A stretch of DNA of 35,077 nucleotides from an uncultured Lachnospiraceae bacterium. Its GTDB lineage: Bacteria > Bacillota > Clostridia > Lachnospirales > Lachnospiraceae. Below are positions 14,647 to 23,451 of the stretch, piece after piece. Position numbers and translations under genes: made by a program. The notes beneath the pieces are model-generated. The model had not been told where the DNA came from, ran no database searches, and saw nothing but the letters and a program-made list of their open reading frames with translations. The stretch lies in assembly GCA_902781895.1 (NCBI GenBank), contig CACZLA010000019.1, positions 1 to 35,077 of the forward strand, read 5' to 3'. How positions within the stretch are numbered: position 1 is the first letter of the stretch; each line of letters opens with the position of its first letter.

Positions 14647-15522
14647 GTGGCTAAGAAGATAGGAAGAAATGATCCGTGCTGGTGCGGCAGCGGAAAGAAA
14701 TACAAAGCATGTCATGAAGCATTTGACAGAAAGATAGAGATGCTTGCAAATCAGGGACATAAGGTTCCCACGCATAAAATGATAAAGACACCTGAACAGA
14801 TAGCTCTTATCAAGGAGAGTGCAAAGGTTAATGTTGAATGTCTTGATGTAGTTGCCGATAAGATATGTGTCGGAATGAGCACGGAGGATATCAACCGCAT
14901 AATAAATGAAGTCTGTGAGAAGCATGGTGCCATCCCCGCACCCCTTAACTATGAGGGCTTCCCAAAGAGCGTATGTACATCTGCGAATGATGCGGTATGT
15001 CACGGAATTCCCGATGAAAACGAGATACTTCAGGACGGCGATATAATAAACGTGGACTGTTCAACTATACTGAACGGATACTTCTCTGATTCATCCCGTA
15101 TGTTTATGCTTGGAAACGTATCCGATGAAGATAAAAAACTGGTGGAGACCGTTAAGGAAAGTATATATCTCGGACTTGAAGAGGTTAAGCCCTGGGGCTT
15201 CCTGGGAGATATGGGCCAGGTCATCAATGATCACTGCAAGGCTGCAGGCTACAGTGTAGTCAGAGAGATCGGCGGCCACGGCGTAGGTATCGAATTCCAT
15301 GAGGATCCCTGGGTAAGCTACGTATCCCGCAGAGGTACCGATATGGTCATGGCTCCAGGTATGATGTTCACCATCGAGCCCATGGTTAACGCAGGCAAGC
15401 CTGACGTATTCGTAGATGAAGAAAACGACTGGACAGTTTATACCGTAGACGGCTCCCAGTCAGCACAGTGGGAGATACAGGTACTCGTAACCGAAGACGG
15501 ACACGAAGTAATATCATGGTAA
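14647..15522 (+). CDS. map: Methionine aminopeptidase type I with N-terminal SEC-C zinc motif
   Basis: The enzyme removes the initiator methionine from nascent proteins. The GTG at 14647 is chosen because an AAAGAGGA ribosome site lies about seven bases upstream; an in-frame GTG at 14614 directly follows the palindrome and lacks a site. The 291 residues begin with a SEC-C motif, GRNDPCWCGSGKKYKACH (C-x-C...CH), a small zinc-binding module also found on SecA and known on a subset of bacterial MetAPs, probably for ribosome or protein contact. The pita-bread catalytic domain follows, with metal ligands in NVDCS, YFSDSSR, GHGVGIEFHEDP, FTIEPM and WEIQVLVTEDG. Confidence 0.95.
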   Translation: MAKKIGRNDPCWCGSGKKYKACHEAFDRKIEMLANQGHKVPTHKMIKTPEQIALIKESAKVNVECLDVVADKICVGMSTEDINRIINEVCEKHGAIPAPLNYEGFPKSVCTSANDAVCHGIPDENEILQDGDIINVDCSTILNGYFSDSSRMFMLGNVSDEDKKLVETVKESIYLGLEEVKPWGFLGDMGQVINDHCKAAGYSVVREIGGHGVGIEFHEDPWVSYVSRRGTDMVMAPGMMFTIEPMVNAGKPDVFVDEENDWTVYTVDGSQSAQWEIQVLVTEDGHEVISW

Positions 15523-15569
15523 TGTTCCATAATAAATGAAAAAAAGTTTTAGAAAAAAGAGGAAAAAAA

Positions 15570-16868
15570 ATGAGCAAGACACCATTTGTAACGAAAGAAC
15601 AGATTGAGGAAATCGTAAAAACCTATCCGACTCCATTTCACATCTATGATGAAAAGGGAATAAGGGAGAACGCACGTGCTATGAATAAGGCATTTTCCTG
15701 GAACCCGGGCTTCAAGGAGTATTTTGCGGTTAAGGCAACCCCGAATCCTACTATACTGAAGATACTTCATGAGGAGGGCTGCGGAACTGACTGTTCATCT
15801 ATGGCTGAGCTGATCCTTTCCGAGAAAAGCGGGATCACAGGCTATGATGTAATGTTCTCGTCAAATGAAACACCTGCCGAAGAGTTTGTAAAATGTGCCG
15901 AGATCGGAGGCATCATAAACCTTGATGATATAACTCATATAGACTTTGTACTTAAGGCTCTTGATGGTAAGCTTGAGGATGGCAGAAAGCTTCCGAAGCG
16001 TATGTCATGCCGTTTTAATCCGGGTGGAGTTTTCACTCTGGGAGAAAGCAGGGAGGATGTTCAGGTTATGGACAATCCCGGCGAAGCAAAGTACGGAATG
16101 ACAAAGGATCAGATCATCGAGGCATATAAAAGGCTGAGTTCGCTTGGTGTCGAGGAGCTGGGAATACATGCATTCCTCGCAAGTAATACAGTAACAAATG
16201 AATACTATCCTGCTCTTGCAAAGATACTTTTCAAGCTGGCAGTGGAGATAAAGGAGAAGACCGGAATTAAGCTCAGCTTCATTAACCTTTCAGGTGGTGT
16301 GGGAATCGCTTATGAGCCTGACAAGCCGGCCAATGATATAGCCGCTATCGGAGAGGGCGTTCATAAGGCCTTTGATGAGGTTCTCGTTCCTGCGGGAATG
16401 GGTGATACGGCTATCTTCACAGAGCTGGGAAGATTTATGCTTGCTCCGTATGGACACCTTATCACAAAGGCGATTCATGAGAAGCATATTTACAAGGAAT
16501 ACATCGGTGTTGATGCATGTGCAGCAAACCTCATGAGACCTGCCATGTATGGTTCATATCATCATCTGACAGTTCTTGGCAAGGAGGATGCTCCTGCAAC
16601 CGAGACCTATGATGTGGTTGGTTCTCTCTGTGAGAATAACGATAAGTTTGCAGTAGACAGGAAGCTGCCGAAGATTGATATAGGTGATTATCTTTGTATT
16701 CACGATACAGGTGCACACGGCTTTGCCATGGGCTACAACTATAACGGCCGTCTCTGGTCTGCAGAGCTGCTTCTGAGAGAAGATAATTCCGTAATATGTA
16801 TCAGACGTGCCGAAACTCTGGATGACTACTTCGCAACCCTTGGCGGATTCTGGGATGTTGAGATATAA
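15570..16868 (+). CDS. lysA: Diaminopimelate decarboxylase family enzyme
   Basis: The protein is a fold-type III PLP-dependent decarboxylase, 432 residues long. It shows the PLP lysine K55 in YFAVKATPNP, a GIHAF segment with the cofactor-stacking histidine, the SGGVGIAY glycine-rich phosphate loop, ELGRFM, and the C-terminal barrel with the catalytic cysteine in GSLCENNDKF and the DTGAHGFAMGYNYNG motif. The expected reaction is meso-diaminopimelate to L-lysine in the cytosol. The related carboxynorspermidine decarboxylase is less likely given the length and the GSLCE context. It starts 47 bases after map with a GAGGAAAAAAA ribosome site and is followed within 45 bases by the ABC transporter genes. 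Confidence 0.85.
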   Translation: MSKTPFVTKEQIEEIVKTYPTPFHIYDEKGIRENARAMNKAFSWNPGFKEYFAVKATPNPTILKILHEEGCGTDCSSMAELILSEKSGITGYDVMFSSNETPAEEFVKCAEIGGIINLDDITHIDFVLKALDGKLEDGRKLPKRMSCRFNPGGVFTLGESREDVQVMDNPGEAKYGMTKDQIIEAYKRLSSLGVEELGIHAFLASNTVTNEYYPALAKILFKLAVEIKEKTGIKLSFINLSGGVGIAYEPDKPANDIAAIGEGVHKAFDEVLVPAGMGDTAIFTELGRFMLAPYGHLITKAIHEKHIYKEYIGVDACAANLMRPAMYGSYHHLTVLGKEDAPATETYDVVGSLCENNDKFAVDRKLPKIDIGDYLCIHDTGAHGFAMGYNYNGRLWSAELLLREDNSVICIRRAETLDDYFATLGGFWDVEI

Positions 16869-16913
16869 AATGGATTCTAAGACAGGACCGGTTTGGTTTC
16901 AAGGAGGTGTATT

Positions 16914-17636
16914 ATGATTGAAATCAAGAATCTGTGTAAGACGTATAACAACAAGGTAAAAGCAGTTGATGATCTGTCATTTACTGTAGGTGATGGTGAG
17001 ATAGTGGGTTTTATCGGGCCCAATGGTGCCGGAAAGACCACAACCATCAAGATGCTTACCGGAATACTGCGTCCTGATTCGGGAAGCATCAGGATAAATC
17101 AATATGACATGGCGGAAAATGCACTTGCCGCAAAGGAAATCATAGGATATATTTCCGATAATCCCGATATGTTTCTCAAAATGACAGGCCTGGAATTTGT
17201 TAATTTCATGGCTGATATATATAAGGTGTCCGAGGCTGAAAGGAAGGAACGTATAGAGTATTTTTCCGATGTTTTCGGAATGAAGGACTCTCTCGGTGAA
17301 AAGATGAGCGGGTACTCTCATGGTATGAGACAGAAGATGATGGTCATCGCTGCTCTGGTTCATAGTCCTGAGGTATGGATACTTGATGAGCCTATGGTGG
17401 GACTGGATCCACAGGCTGCATTTAATCTGAAAAAAATGATGAGAGAGCATGCTGACAAAAAGAACAGTGTACTTTTTTCTACCCATGTTCTTGAAGTCGC
17501 TGAAAAACTCTGCGATAAGGTAATCATCATCTCTCACGGAAAAAGAGCTTTTTACGGAACTTTGGATGAGCTGAAGGCTGCACATGACGGTAAGGATCTG
17601 GAAACCATTTTCCTTGAGATAACCGGGGAAGAGTAG
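16914..17636 (+). CDS. ABC transporter ATP-binding protein
   Basis: The ATG at 16914 follows a perfect AAGGAGG at 16901-16907. The 240-residue cytosolic ATPase has Walker A GPNGAGKT (35-42), the Q-loop replaced by an ISDNPDMF stretch, the signature MSGYSHGMRQK (a variant of LSGG) and Walker B WILDEPMVGLDP, then the H-loop in FSTHVLE. This is the DrrA/YthP-like group of ABC-2 exporters. It pairs with the permease starting ten bases downstream, and the two make a complete exporter. The substrate is unknown. Confidence 0.92.
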   Translation: MIEIKNLCKTYNNKVKAVDDLSFTVGDGEIVGFIGPNGAGKTTTIKMLTGILRPDSGSIRINQYDMAENALAAKEIIGYISDNPDMFLKMTGLEFVNFMADIYKVSEAERKERIEYFSDVFGMKDSLGEKMSGYSHGMRQKMMVIAALVHSPEVWILDEPMVGLDPQAAFNLKKMMREHADKKNSVLFSTHVLEVAEKLCDKVIIISHGKRAFYGTLDELKAAHDGKDLETIFLEITGEE

Positions 17637-17646
17637 GGTGCGGCTT

Positions 17647-19287
17647 ATGAAAAGATACAGAGTGCTGGTAAAAGCTTTTTTAAAAAATAATTCCATGGAT
17701 GAATCAAATGACAGAGGCCGAAAGATAAAGAATGTGGTTCTGTCTATATTTGCTATATTTTTCATCTTTATCCCGGTGGTAGTCATCTCCGGGCTTTTCA
17801 CGTATTTAATGACAAAATCTCTGATAGACGCCGGACATGCTGCATTTGGCGTGCAGCTGATGTTCGGTCTTATTTCTATCTTTATCGTTATATTCGGTAT
17901 AAATGTAGTCTTTAACGAACTGTATTTTTCCACCGATATAGAGAGGATACTTCCGTTTCCCCTGAGACCTATGGAGATAACGGCCTCTAAATTTACGGCG
18001 GTGCTGATAGGGGAAAATATAATGACAGCCATTCTCGTTTTCTCCTGTATGGTAGGCTTTGGACTTGCGGTAAAAATGAATATTCTCCAGTGGATACTGG
18101 CGCTGATATGCGGATTCTTTCTTCCCGTTGCCCCTACGGCAGCCTGTGCCATCATCGGAATAATCCTTATGAGCTTTACTCCCATCATCAAAAGCAAGGA
18201 AGCGGTCAGAAGGATATCCATGGTGATAATGCTCATCATATTTGCCCTTATGGCCATGGCGCTTCTTTCCCTGGACAACGTGGATATAGAGAATTTCATC
18301 CTGAACATAGCAACGTCGGATATAGCATTTGTCAAGGTTCTGAAGGTTATCTTCCCTCAGGTTACCATGCTGGCTGACTTTATGGCCACGGGAAATATCA
18401 TGAGCTTTATCGGCTTCGTGCTGGTAAATGTGGCATTTGTTGCAGTGTTCCTTCTTATCTCCGAGGTTTGCTATATGAAGTCTATCACAGGCCTCAGAGA
18501 GGGAGCTTCGGGAAATGTAAAGCAGGTGGATATTCATAAGAACACAGCAGTGAAGAGTCCTGCGAAGTCACTGTTTTCAAAGGAGATGAGGATGCTGGTA
18601 AGGACACCGGTATTCTTCACAAACTGTATTGCCATCACATTTGTCTGGCCTGTTTTCGTTTATCTGGCAGGTAAGATAATGAACTTTGATTATGTGAGAA
18701 ATGGAAACCTTGTGAGATATGATGCAGTGGTTCTTGTTTTCAGCGTGTCCATAGTTCTGATAATGGCATCTATGAATTCTCTGGGCTCCAATGCATTTTC
18801 CAGAGAGGGAGAGGGAATATATTTTATGAAATACATCCCGGTGGATTATAAGACCCAGTGGAATGTGAAGGCAAGGATAAGCCTTATATGGAGTATGCTG
18901 GGAACCATCCCATTCATGCTGGGATTTGCCATATATGTGGGGCTCCCTGTTCTGCATATCATCGTGATGGTTCCGCTTATGGCAGCGGTGGCCTGGTTCG
19001 TTACTTATCTCGGAATGCTGCTGGATTCCATCAATCCCAAGCTGGTGTGGGAGGATGCCCTTTCGGCGCTGAGAGAAAATTATAATACATTTTTCTGCAT
19101 GGCCATATGCATGACGGTCGGAGCGGCCTTCGGAGTCGGAGCTTACTTTATGGCGATGCTTATGCCCTTTGGTGCCGTAGGAACCGGGGCTATCGAGCTG
19201 GTGATATTTGTTATCGCTGACATCATTCTTTACAGAAGATGTATGACGAAGGGCATCGAGAATCTGAAGGAAGTGGGAGAAATCTGA
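17647..19287 (+). CDS. ABC-2 type exporter permease
   Basis: The 546-residue membrane protein has about 12 hydrophobic segments with two long polar loops, one after ISEVCYMKSITGLREG (about 280-310). I start it at the ATG at 17647; a GTG at 17638 in the same frame is possible, as GGTG sits there and could serve as the ribosome site. It resembles the large ABC-2 permeases with a duplicated half that partner DrrA/YthP-like ATPases in Firmicutes, and its motif LPFPLRPMEITASKF (about 100-115) is typical of that group. The asparaginase gene begins on the last base of its stop codon, so translation is coupled. Confidence 0.85.
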   Translation: MKRYRVLVKAFLKNNSMDESNDRGRKIKNVVLSIFAIFFIFIPVVVISGLFTYLMTKSLIDAGHAAFGVQLMFGLISIFIVIFGINVVFNELYFSTDIERILPFPLRPMEITASKFTAVLIGENIMTAILVFSCMVGFGLAVKMNILQWILALICGFFLPVAPTAACAIIGIILMSFTPIIKSKEAVRRISMVIMLIIFALMAMALLSLDNVDIENFILNIATSDIAFVKVLKVIFPQVTMLADFMATGNIMSFIGFVLVNVAFVAVFLLISEVCYMKSITGLREGASGNVKQVDIHKNTAVKSPAKSLFSKEMRMLVRTPVFFTNCIAITFVWPVFVYLAGKIMNFDYVRNGNLVRYDAVVLVFSVSIVLIMASMNSLGSNAFSREGEGIYFMKYIPVDYKTQWNVKARISLIWSMLGTIPFMLGFAIYVGLPVLHIIVMVPLMAAVAWFVTYLGMLLDSINPKLVWEDALSALRENYNTFFCMAICMTVGAAFGVGAYFMAMLMPFGAVGTGAIELVIFVIADIILYRRCMTKGIENLKEVGEI

Positions 19288-20297
19288 TGATATTACTTAT
19301 AACAACAGGGGGGACCATATGTTCCTCTAAAAATGAAACAGGTCTGAATGATCTTAACACAGAGGCAGCATCGCTGTCTCTTGTTTCTATGTATCGCGAA
19401 AATGCTGCCCGGAATAATCCTGACGGAATAGAAGGAAATCAGTTTGATGATACAGAGTTTGAATCCATATCTCCCATCAACACGCTCAGTGAGAATATGA
19501 CTATAGATAAATGGAATCAGCTTATCGCAGCACTTAAAAATATAGATTACAGTAAGTACAGCGGTATCATGATCCTTCACGGAACAGATACTCTGCATCT
19601 TACCTCTGCACTTATGGGAGTCTTGATGAAGGATGCAGGCTGCCCTGTAATGATGGTTAGTGCCCACAGGATTCTTTCCGATCCGGAAAGCAACGGCGTA
19701 GATAATTTTACGAAAAGTGTTGAACTTATAAAGAGGCTGAACGAAAAAGGCAGAGCAGGGGTATATGTTGTCTTCAGAAATATGAATGGTATTTCCTATG
19801 TACATCATGCAACCCATCTTGAAGAATGTGCTGATTATTCCGAAGAGTTTTACAGCAGTGACATGATAGAATATCATAAGCTTATGGACGAGTGGGACGA
19901 GACCTGGCTCGGTTCAGACTCAGACAGAAAAACTGAGAGTGAATCCGGTGAGATAATAAATATAAAAAATGTCGGGATGCTTCAGGATAACGTCCTTTAC
20001 ATCAGACCTTATGTGGGACTGAATTATGACAGGATAAATCTTGAGGGGGTGAAGGCGGTGCTTCACAACATGTATCACTCAAGCACCCTGAATACAGAGG
20101 GGGACGGACCGACTTCGGTTATGTTCCTTCTGAAAAGATGTAATGAGCTGGGGATTCCATTTTACATATTCCCATGTAAAGATGGAGCGTACAGATACAG
20201 CTCAACAAGACCTCTTATCGAATGCGGCGCCGGATGTATTTACGGCGGAACCTGGGAAGAGGCATATGTCAGGCTTCTGCTTTTTTCATACGTATAG
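19287..20297 (+). CDS. Type I-like L-asparaginase family protein
   Basis: The 336-residue protein starts at the ATG that overlaps the permease stop (TGATG). It has the two active-site threonine motifs of the asparaginase/glutaminase family: TTGGTI with T10 at the N-terminus and HGTDTLHLTSALM with T102 and D101. There is no signal peptide, so it is a cytosolic, low-affinity AnsA-like form that would release ammonia from asparagine. An insertion (about 215-235, rich in D, E and S) is not typical. Other asparaginase-fold functions, such as the Glu-tRNA amidotransferase subunit GatD, are less likely because the N-terminal GatD domain is missing. Confidence 0.8.
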   Translation: MILLITTGGTICSSKNETGLNDLNTEAASLSLVSMYRENAARNNPDGIEGNQFDDTEFESISPINTLSENMTIDKWNQLIAALKNIDYSKYSGIMILHGTDTLHLTSALMGVLMKDAGCPVMMVSAHRILSDPESNGVDNFTKSVELIKRLNEKGRAGVYVVFRNMNGISYVHHATHLEECADYSEEFYSSDMIEYHKLMDEWDETWLGSDSDRKTESESGEIINIKNVGMLQDNVLYIRPYVGLNYDRINLEGVKAVLHNMYHSSTLNTEGDGPTSVMFLLKRCNELGIPFYIFPCKDGAYRYSSTRPLIECGAGCIYGGTWEEAYVRLLLFSYV

Positions 20298-20298
20298 C

Positions 20299-20403
20299 CC
20301 TAAAACAAATACCTCAAAACAATAATAAATCAAACCTCGAAAACAAATAAAATCAATCTCCAAAATATAATAAAAATCAACCCCCAAAAAGTAATATATA
20401 TTA
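20299..20403. repeat. Degenerate 23-bp tandem repeats in an AT-rich gap
   Basis: Units at 20312-20334, 20335-20357 and 20358-20380 each start with a C-rich tetramer (CCTC, CCTC, CTCC) and continue with A-tracts. A partial unit lies before them and a degraded one after (CCCCCAAAAAG). The period of 23 is constant. This is the gap between the asparaginase and GH3 genes; I see no terminator in it. Confidence 0.6.
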
Positions 20404-20434
20404 TATCAAAAATATATAAATCGGGACAGAGTAA

Positions 20435-20443
20435 TGTTATAAT
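20435..20443 (+). promoter_or_regulatory. Extended -10 promoter of the GH3 gene
   Basis: TGTTATAAT is a perfect extended -10 element. No good -35 is seen at the right distance. Transcription would start near 20450, about 24 bases before the ATG. Confidence 0.55.
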
Positions 20444-20473
20444 AATAAAGAATCTAAAAAAAGGGGTAGCAAT

Positions 20474-22819
20474 ATGGATATAAAAAAGATAATAAGTGAA
20501 ATGACACTTGAGGAGAAGGCACTTCTGGTTTCGGGTAAGGATATGTGGACCACGGACGCCATAGAGAGGGTGGGTATACCATCTATCTTTATGAGTGACG
20601 GACCTCACGGACTCAGGAAGCAGGAGAATAATCAGAATACCGATGCGGAGATATATGATTCCATCGATGCGGTATGTTTCCCTACAGCCTGTGCTACGGC
20701 TGCATCCTTCGACAGGGAGCTGATGTACAGGATGGGAGTTGATCTCGGCAAGGAGTGCCAGGCAGTTGATGTATCGACGATACTTGGACCGGCCATAAAT
20801 ATCAAAAGGTCGCCTCTCTGCGGAAGAAACTTTGAATATGTATCGGAGGATCCTTATGTGGCAGGCGAGCTTTCCGCTGCATATATTAACGGAGTTCAGT
20901 CCCAGAACGTGGGAACCTCCCTTAAGCATTTTGCGGCAAACTCTCAGGAGACAGAGAGAATGTATGCCTCCAGTGAGGTGGATGAGAGAACCCTGAGGGA
21001 AATATATCTCACGGCCTTCGAGATAGCAGTAAAGAAAGCAAAACCATGGACCATCATGGCTTCCTACAACAGGATAAATGGTGTCTACAGTACCGAGAAT
21101 GACTGGCTGCTGAATAAGCTTCTCAGAGATGAGTGGGGCTTTGACGGAGTAGTGATGTCTGACTGGGGTGCTGTATCCGACAGAGTTAAGGGTATCGCCG
21201 CCGGACTGGATCTTGAGATGCCCGGCAGCAGAGGTGTGAATGATTCAGCTATAGTGGAAGCAGTTAAGTCAGGAGAGCTGTCAGAACAGGCTCTGGACAC
21301 TGCAGTGGAAAACATCCTGAAATGGATTGAGAAGTTTACAGAGCATAGACAGAAGGAGGTCTTCGACAGAGACGAGGATCATCTGAAGGCTGTACGTGCA
21401 GCGGAGGAGTGCATAGTACTTCTGGTAAATGATGTTATCGTTGACGGCGTAACCGAGGTAACTGAAGATGGTGAATTTGTCGGAGAAAATATAACCGAGA
21501 CACCAGTTCTTCCCCTCAGTAAGGATGAGAAGATTGCACTCATCGGAGGCTTTGCCGGTCAGCCCAGATATCAGGGCGGAGGAAGCAGTCACATAAATGC
21601 TCATAATGTAGTTTCAGCCGTTTCCGTAATGAATAATTATTCGGAAAATATAACCTATACGGAGGGCTTCCCCTTTGATGCAGATGTAAAGGATGAGAAG
21701 GCATTTGAAGAGGCCTTGGAGGCTGCAAAAAATGCTGACAAGATAGTTGTATTTGCCGGCCTTCCTGACATCTTTGAATCCGAGGGATATGACAGAAGTC
21801 ATATGCGTCTTCCGGACTGTCAGAATGAACTGATAGAAAAATTATGTGAGACAGGTAAACCGGTGATAGTTGTGCTTCATAACGGTTCTCCGGTAGAGAT
21901 GCCATGGATATATGATGTGAATGCCGTAGTGGAAGCATATCTCGGCGGAGAGGGAATAGGAGAGGCTGTCATGAACGTTCTCTACGGTAAGGTAAATCCT
22001 TCCGGAAAACTGGCAGAGACCTTCCCTATAAAGCTGGAGGATAATCCAAGCTTCCTGAACTTCCCTGTTGCAGGTCACAAGGTAAACTATGCCGAGGGAG
22101 TTTTCGTGGGCTACAGATATTATGATACAAAGAAGATGGACGTGCTGTTCCCATTTGGCTACGGACTTTCATATACGGAGTTTGAATACAGCAATCTTAA
22201 AGTCGTACCGAAAGCAGGGGTAGATGGTGATGACTGGGATATCATAGGAATAAACAGTGGTGCCACTGTTTCGGTAGATGTAAAGAATATCGGAAGCAGA
22301 GCGGGAAAGGAGACAGTTCAGCTCTATATAGCAGACAAGACAGGAGTGATAAATCGTCCTGTGCATGAGCTTAAAGGCTTTGAAAAGGTAAGTCTGGAGC
22401 CGGGTGAAACAAAGACTGTCACATTTGAGCTGGACAAAAGAAGCTTTGCATGGTACTCAACAAAGATAAATGACTGGTATGCTGCAAACGGAAAATATAC
22501 CATAGAGATAGGAAGGTCCTCCAGAGATATCGAACTTAGTCAGGACATAGAACTTTCGGGAAGTTTCATGCTTCCGCCGGTTATCGATCAGGATGTCCAG
22601 CTGGGAGAACTACTGTCATATGATAAAACAGCTGCCATTACCAGAAAAATGTTTGCAGAAGCGAGCACCCAGTTCTCAGGAGCAAAGCCTGATGAGGAAA
22701 TGGATGAGATGACCAGAGCTATGCTGGAATACATGCCTATCAGAACCCTCAGATCATTTGGTGAGCTGGATAATGAGAAAATAAATGAGATACTGGAAAT
22801 ACTCAGGAGTCAGTTATAA
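20474..22819 (+). CDS. Glycoside hydrolase family 3 beta-glucosidase-type enzyme
   Basis: The 781-residue protein lacks a signal peptide, so it acts on oligosaccharides taken into the cell. The GH3 N-terminal barrel (about 5-300) carries the substrate-binding SDGPHGLRKQ near residue 40, the NIKRSPLCGRNFEYVSEDP motif and the nucleophile D230 in GVVMSDWGAV. The C-terminal alpha/beta sandwich (about 310-560) has GGGSSHINAHN and the GEGIGEAVMNVLYGKVNPSGKLAETFP motif, followed by a fibronectin-III-like domain (about 600-690) and a short helical tail. Likely substrates are cellobiose or xylo-oligosaccharides; exact specificity cannot be told. The ribosome site is AAAGGGGTAG. The convergent two-component genes end just downstream. 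Confidence 0.93.
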   Translation: MDIKKIISEMTLEEKALLVSGKDMWTTDAIERVGIPSIFMSDGPHGLRKQENNQNTDAEIYDSIDAVCFPTACATAASFDRELMYRMGVDLGKECQAVDVSTILGPAINIKRSPLCGRNFEYVSEDPYVAGELSAAYINGVQSQNVGTSLKHFAANSQETERMYASSEVDERTLREIYLTAFEIAVKKAKPWTIMASYNRINGVYSTENDWLLNKLLRDEWGFDGVVMSDWGAVSDRVKGIAAGLDLEMPGSRGVNDSAIVEAVKSGELSEQALDTAVENILKWIEKFTEHRQKEVFDRDEDHLKAVRAAEECIVLLVNDVIVDGVTEVTEDGEFVGENITETPVLPLSKDEKIALIGGFAGQPRYQGGGSSHINAHNVVSAVSVMNNYSENITYTEGFPFDADVKDEKAFEEALEAAKNADKIVVFAGLPDIFESEGYDRSHMRLPDCQNELIEKLCETGKPVIVVLHNGSPVEMPWIYDVNAVVEAYLGGEGIGEAVMNVLYGKVNPSGKLAETFPIKLEDNPSFLNFPVAGHKVNYAEGVFVGYRYYDTKKMDVLFPFGYGLSYTEFEYSNLKVVPKAGVDGDDWDIIGINSGATVSVDVKNIGSRAGKETVQLYIADKTGVINRPVHELKGFEKVSLEPGETKTVTFELDKRSFAWYSTKINDWYAANGKYTIEIGRSSRDIELSQDIELSGSFMLPPVIDQDVQLGELLSYDKTAAITRKMFAEASTQFSGAKPDEEMDEMTRAMLEYMPIRTLRSFGELDNEKINEILEILRSQL

Positions 22820-22857
22820 ATAAAAATGCACCTGTCCTTAGTTGGACAGGAGCATTT
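22820..22857 (-). terminator. Terminator of the two-component operon with the stop codon in its loop
   Basis: A stem of AAATGC-A-CCTGTCC (22824-22837) with GGACAGG-A-GCATTT (22844-22857) is split by one A-A mismatch. Read on the minus strand it is followed by TTTTTATTTAT, a good T-run. The response-regulator stop codon lies in the 6-base loop. On the plus strand only TTTCC follows, so ending the GH3 transcript here is weaker. Confidence 0.75.
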
Positions 22858-23434
22858 CCATAGATACACCGAGTATTCTTGAAAGCTTTACGGCGGTTAT
22901 TATATCGGGGATTCGTTCACCGTGCTCCCATCTGTGGATGGTCTGCACGGTGACATCCATGTATGCGGCAAGATCTTTTCTTGTCATGCCGAGAGCAGTT
23001 CTGTATTTTTCGATATTCTTTCCGATGGAGTTTTCACCGGAATAAATATCAGCGATGAAATCATCTGTCAGATCTGCAACAGGATGTCTGAGATTATTAA
23101 GAGCCTTCTCCAGCTTTCTCTGACTTACAGGCTTCAGGAGAAATGCGGATGCATAAAGCTCGTAGGATTCAAGAGCGTACTCACCGTAGCCCGTGGCAAA
23201 TATGATATTTATATTCGGCGAAAGCGCTATCAGCTTTCTTGCAAGAGTGAGGCCGTCCATGTCCGGCATTTCTATATCAAGGATCGCCACATCGTAGTGG
23301 GACTCCTTTGCTGATTCCAGCGCTTCCTTGGCACTGTGATAACCGTGACATATATAGTTATCGTTCAGATCCTCTATATCGGCTATCATTTCTTCAACTA
23401 TTATTTTGTGATCGTCTACAACAAGTATTTCCAT
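22838..23434 (-). CDS. Response regulator with REC domain and XRE-type helix-turn-helix output
   Basis: From the ATG at 23434, which follows an AGAGAGG ribosome site, the protein has 198 residues; a GTG at 23455 is less likely. A receiver domain (1-115) shows D7 and D8 in VVDDHK, the phospho-acceptor D53 in ILDIEMPDMDG, T81 and the conserved K101 in LLKPVS. After a short linker, residues 141-196 form a Cro/C1-type helix-turn-helix (MTRKDLAAYMDVTVQTIHRWEHGERIP). Regulators paired with LytS-type kinases usually carry a LytTR domain, so an XRE output is unusual. The kinase gene ends 17 bases upstream, so the two form an operon. Confidence 0.9.
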   Translation of the reverse strand: MEILVVDDHKIIVEEMIADIEDLNDNYICHGYHSAKEALESAKESHYDVAILDIEMPDMDGLTLARKLIALSPNINIIFATGYGEYALESYELYASAFLLKPVSQRKLEKALNNLRHPVADLTDDFIADIYSGENSIGKNIEKYRTALGMTRKDLAAYMDVTVQTIHRWEHGERIPDIITAVKLSRILGVSMEMLLSN

Positions 23435-23451
23435 AGTTAACCTCTCTTTGT

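Noticed and set aside
16977-18335. 452-codon open frame on the minus strand opposite the ABC transporter genes
   Set aside because: It lies antisense to two genes with clear family motifs, its product has low-complexity composition and no recognisable domain, and no ribosome site is convincing. It is a by-product of codon bias.
17806-18537. 243-codon minus-strand open frame opposite the ABC permease
   Set aside because: Antisense to a membrane-protein gene, rich in H, Y and K, with no domain or ribosome site.
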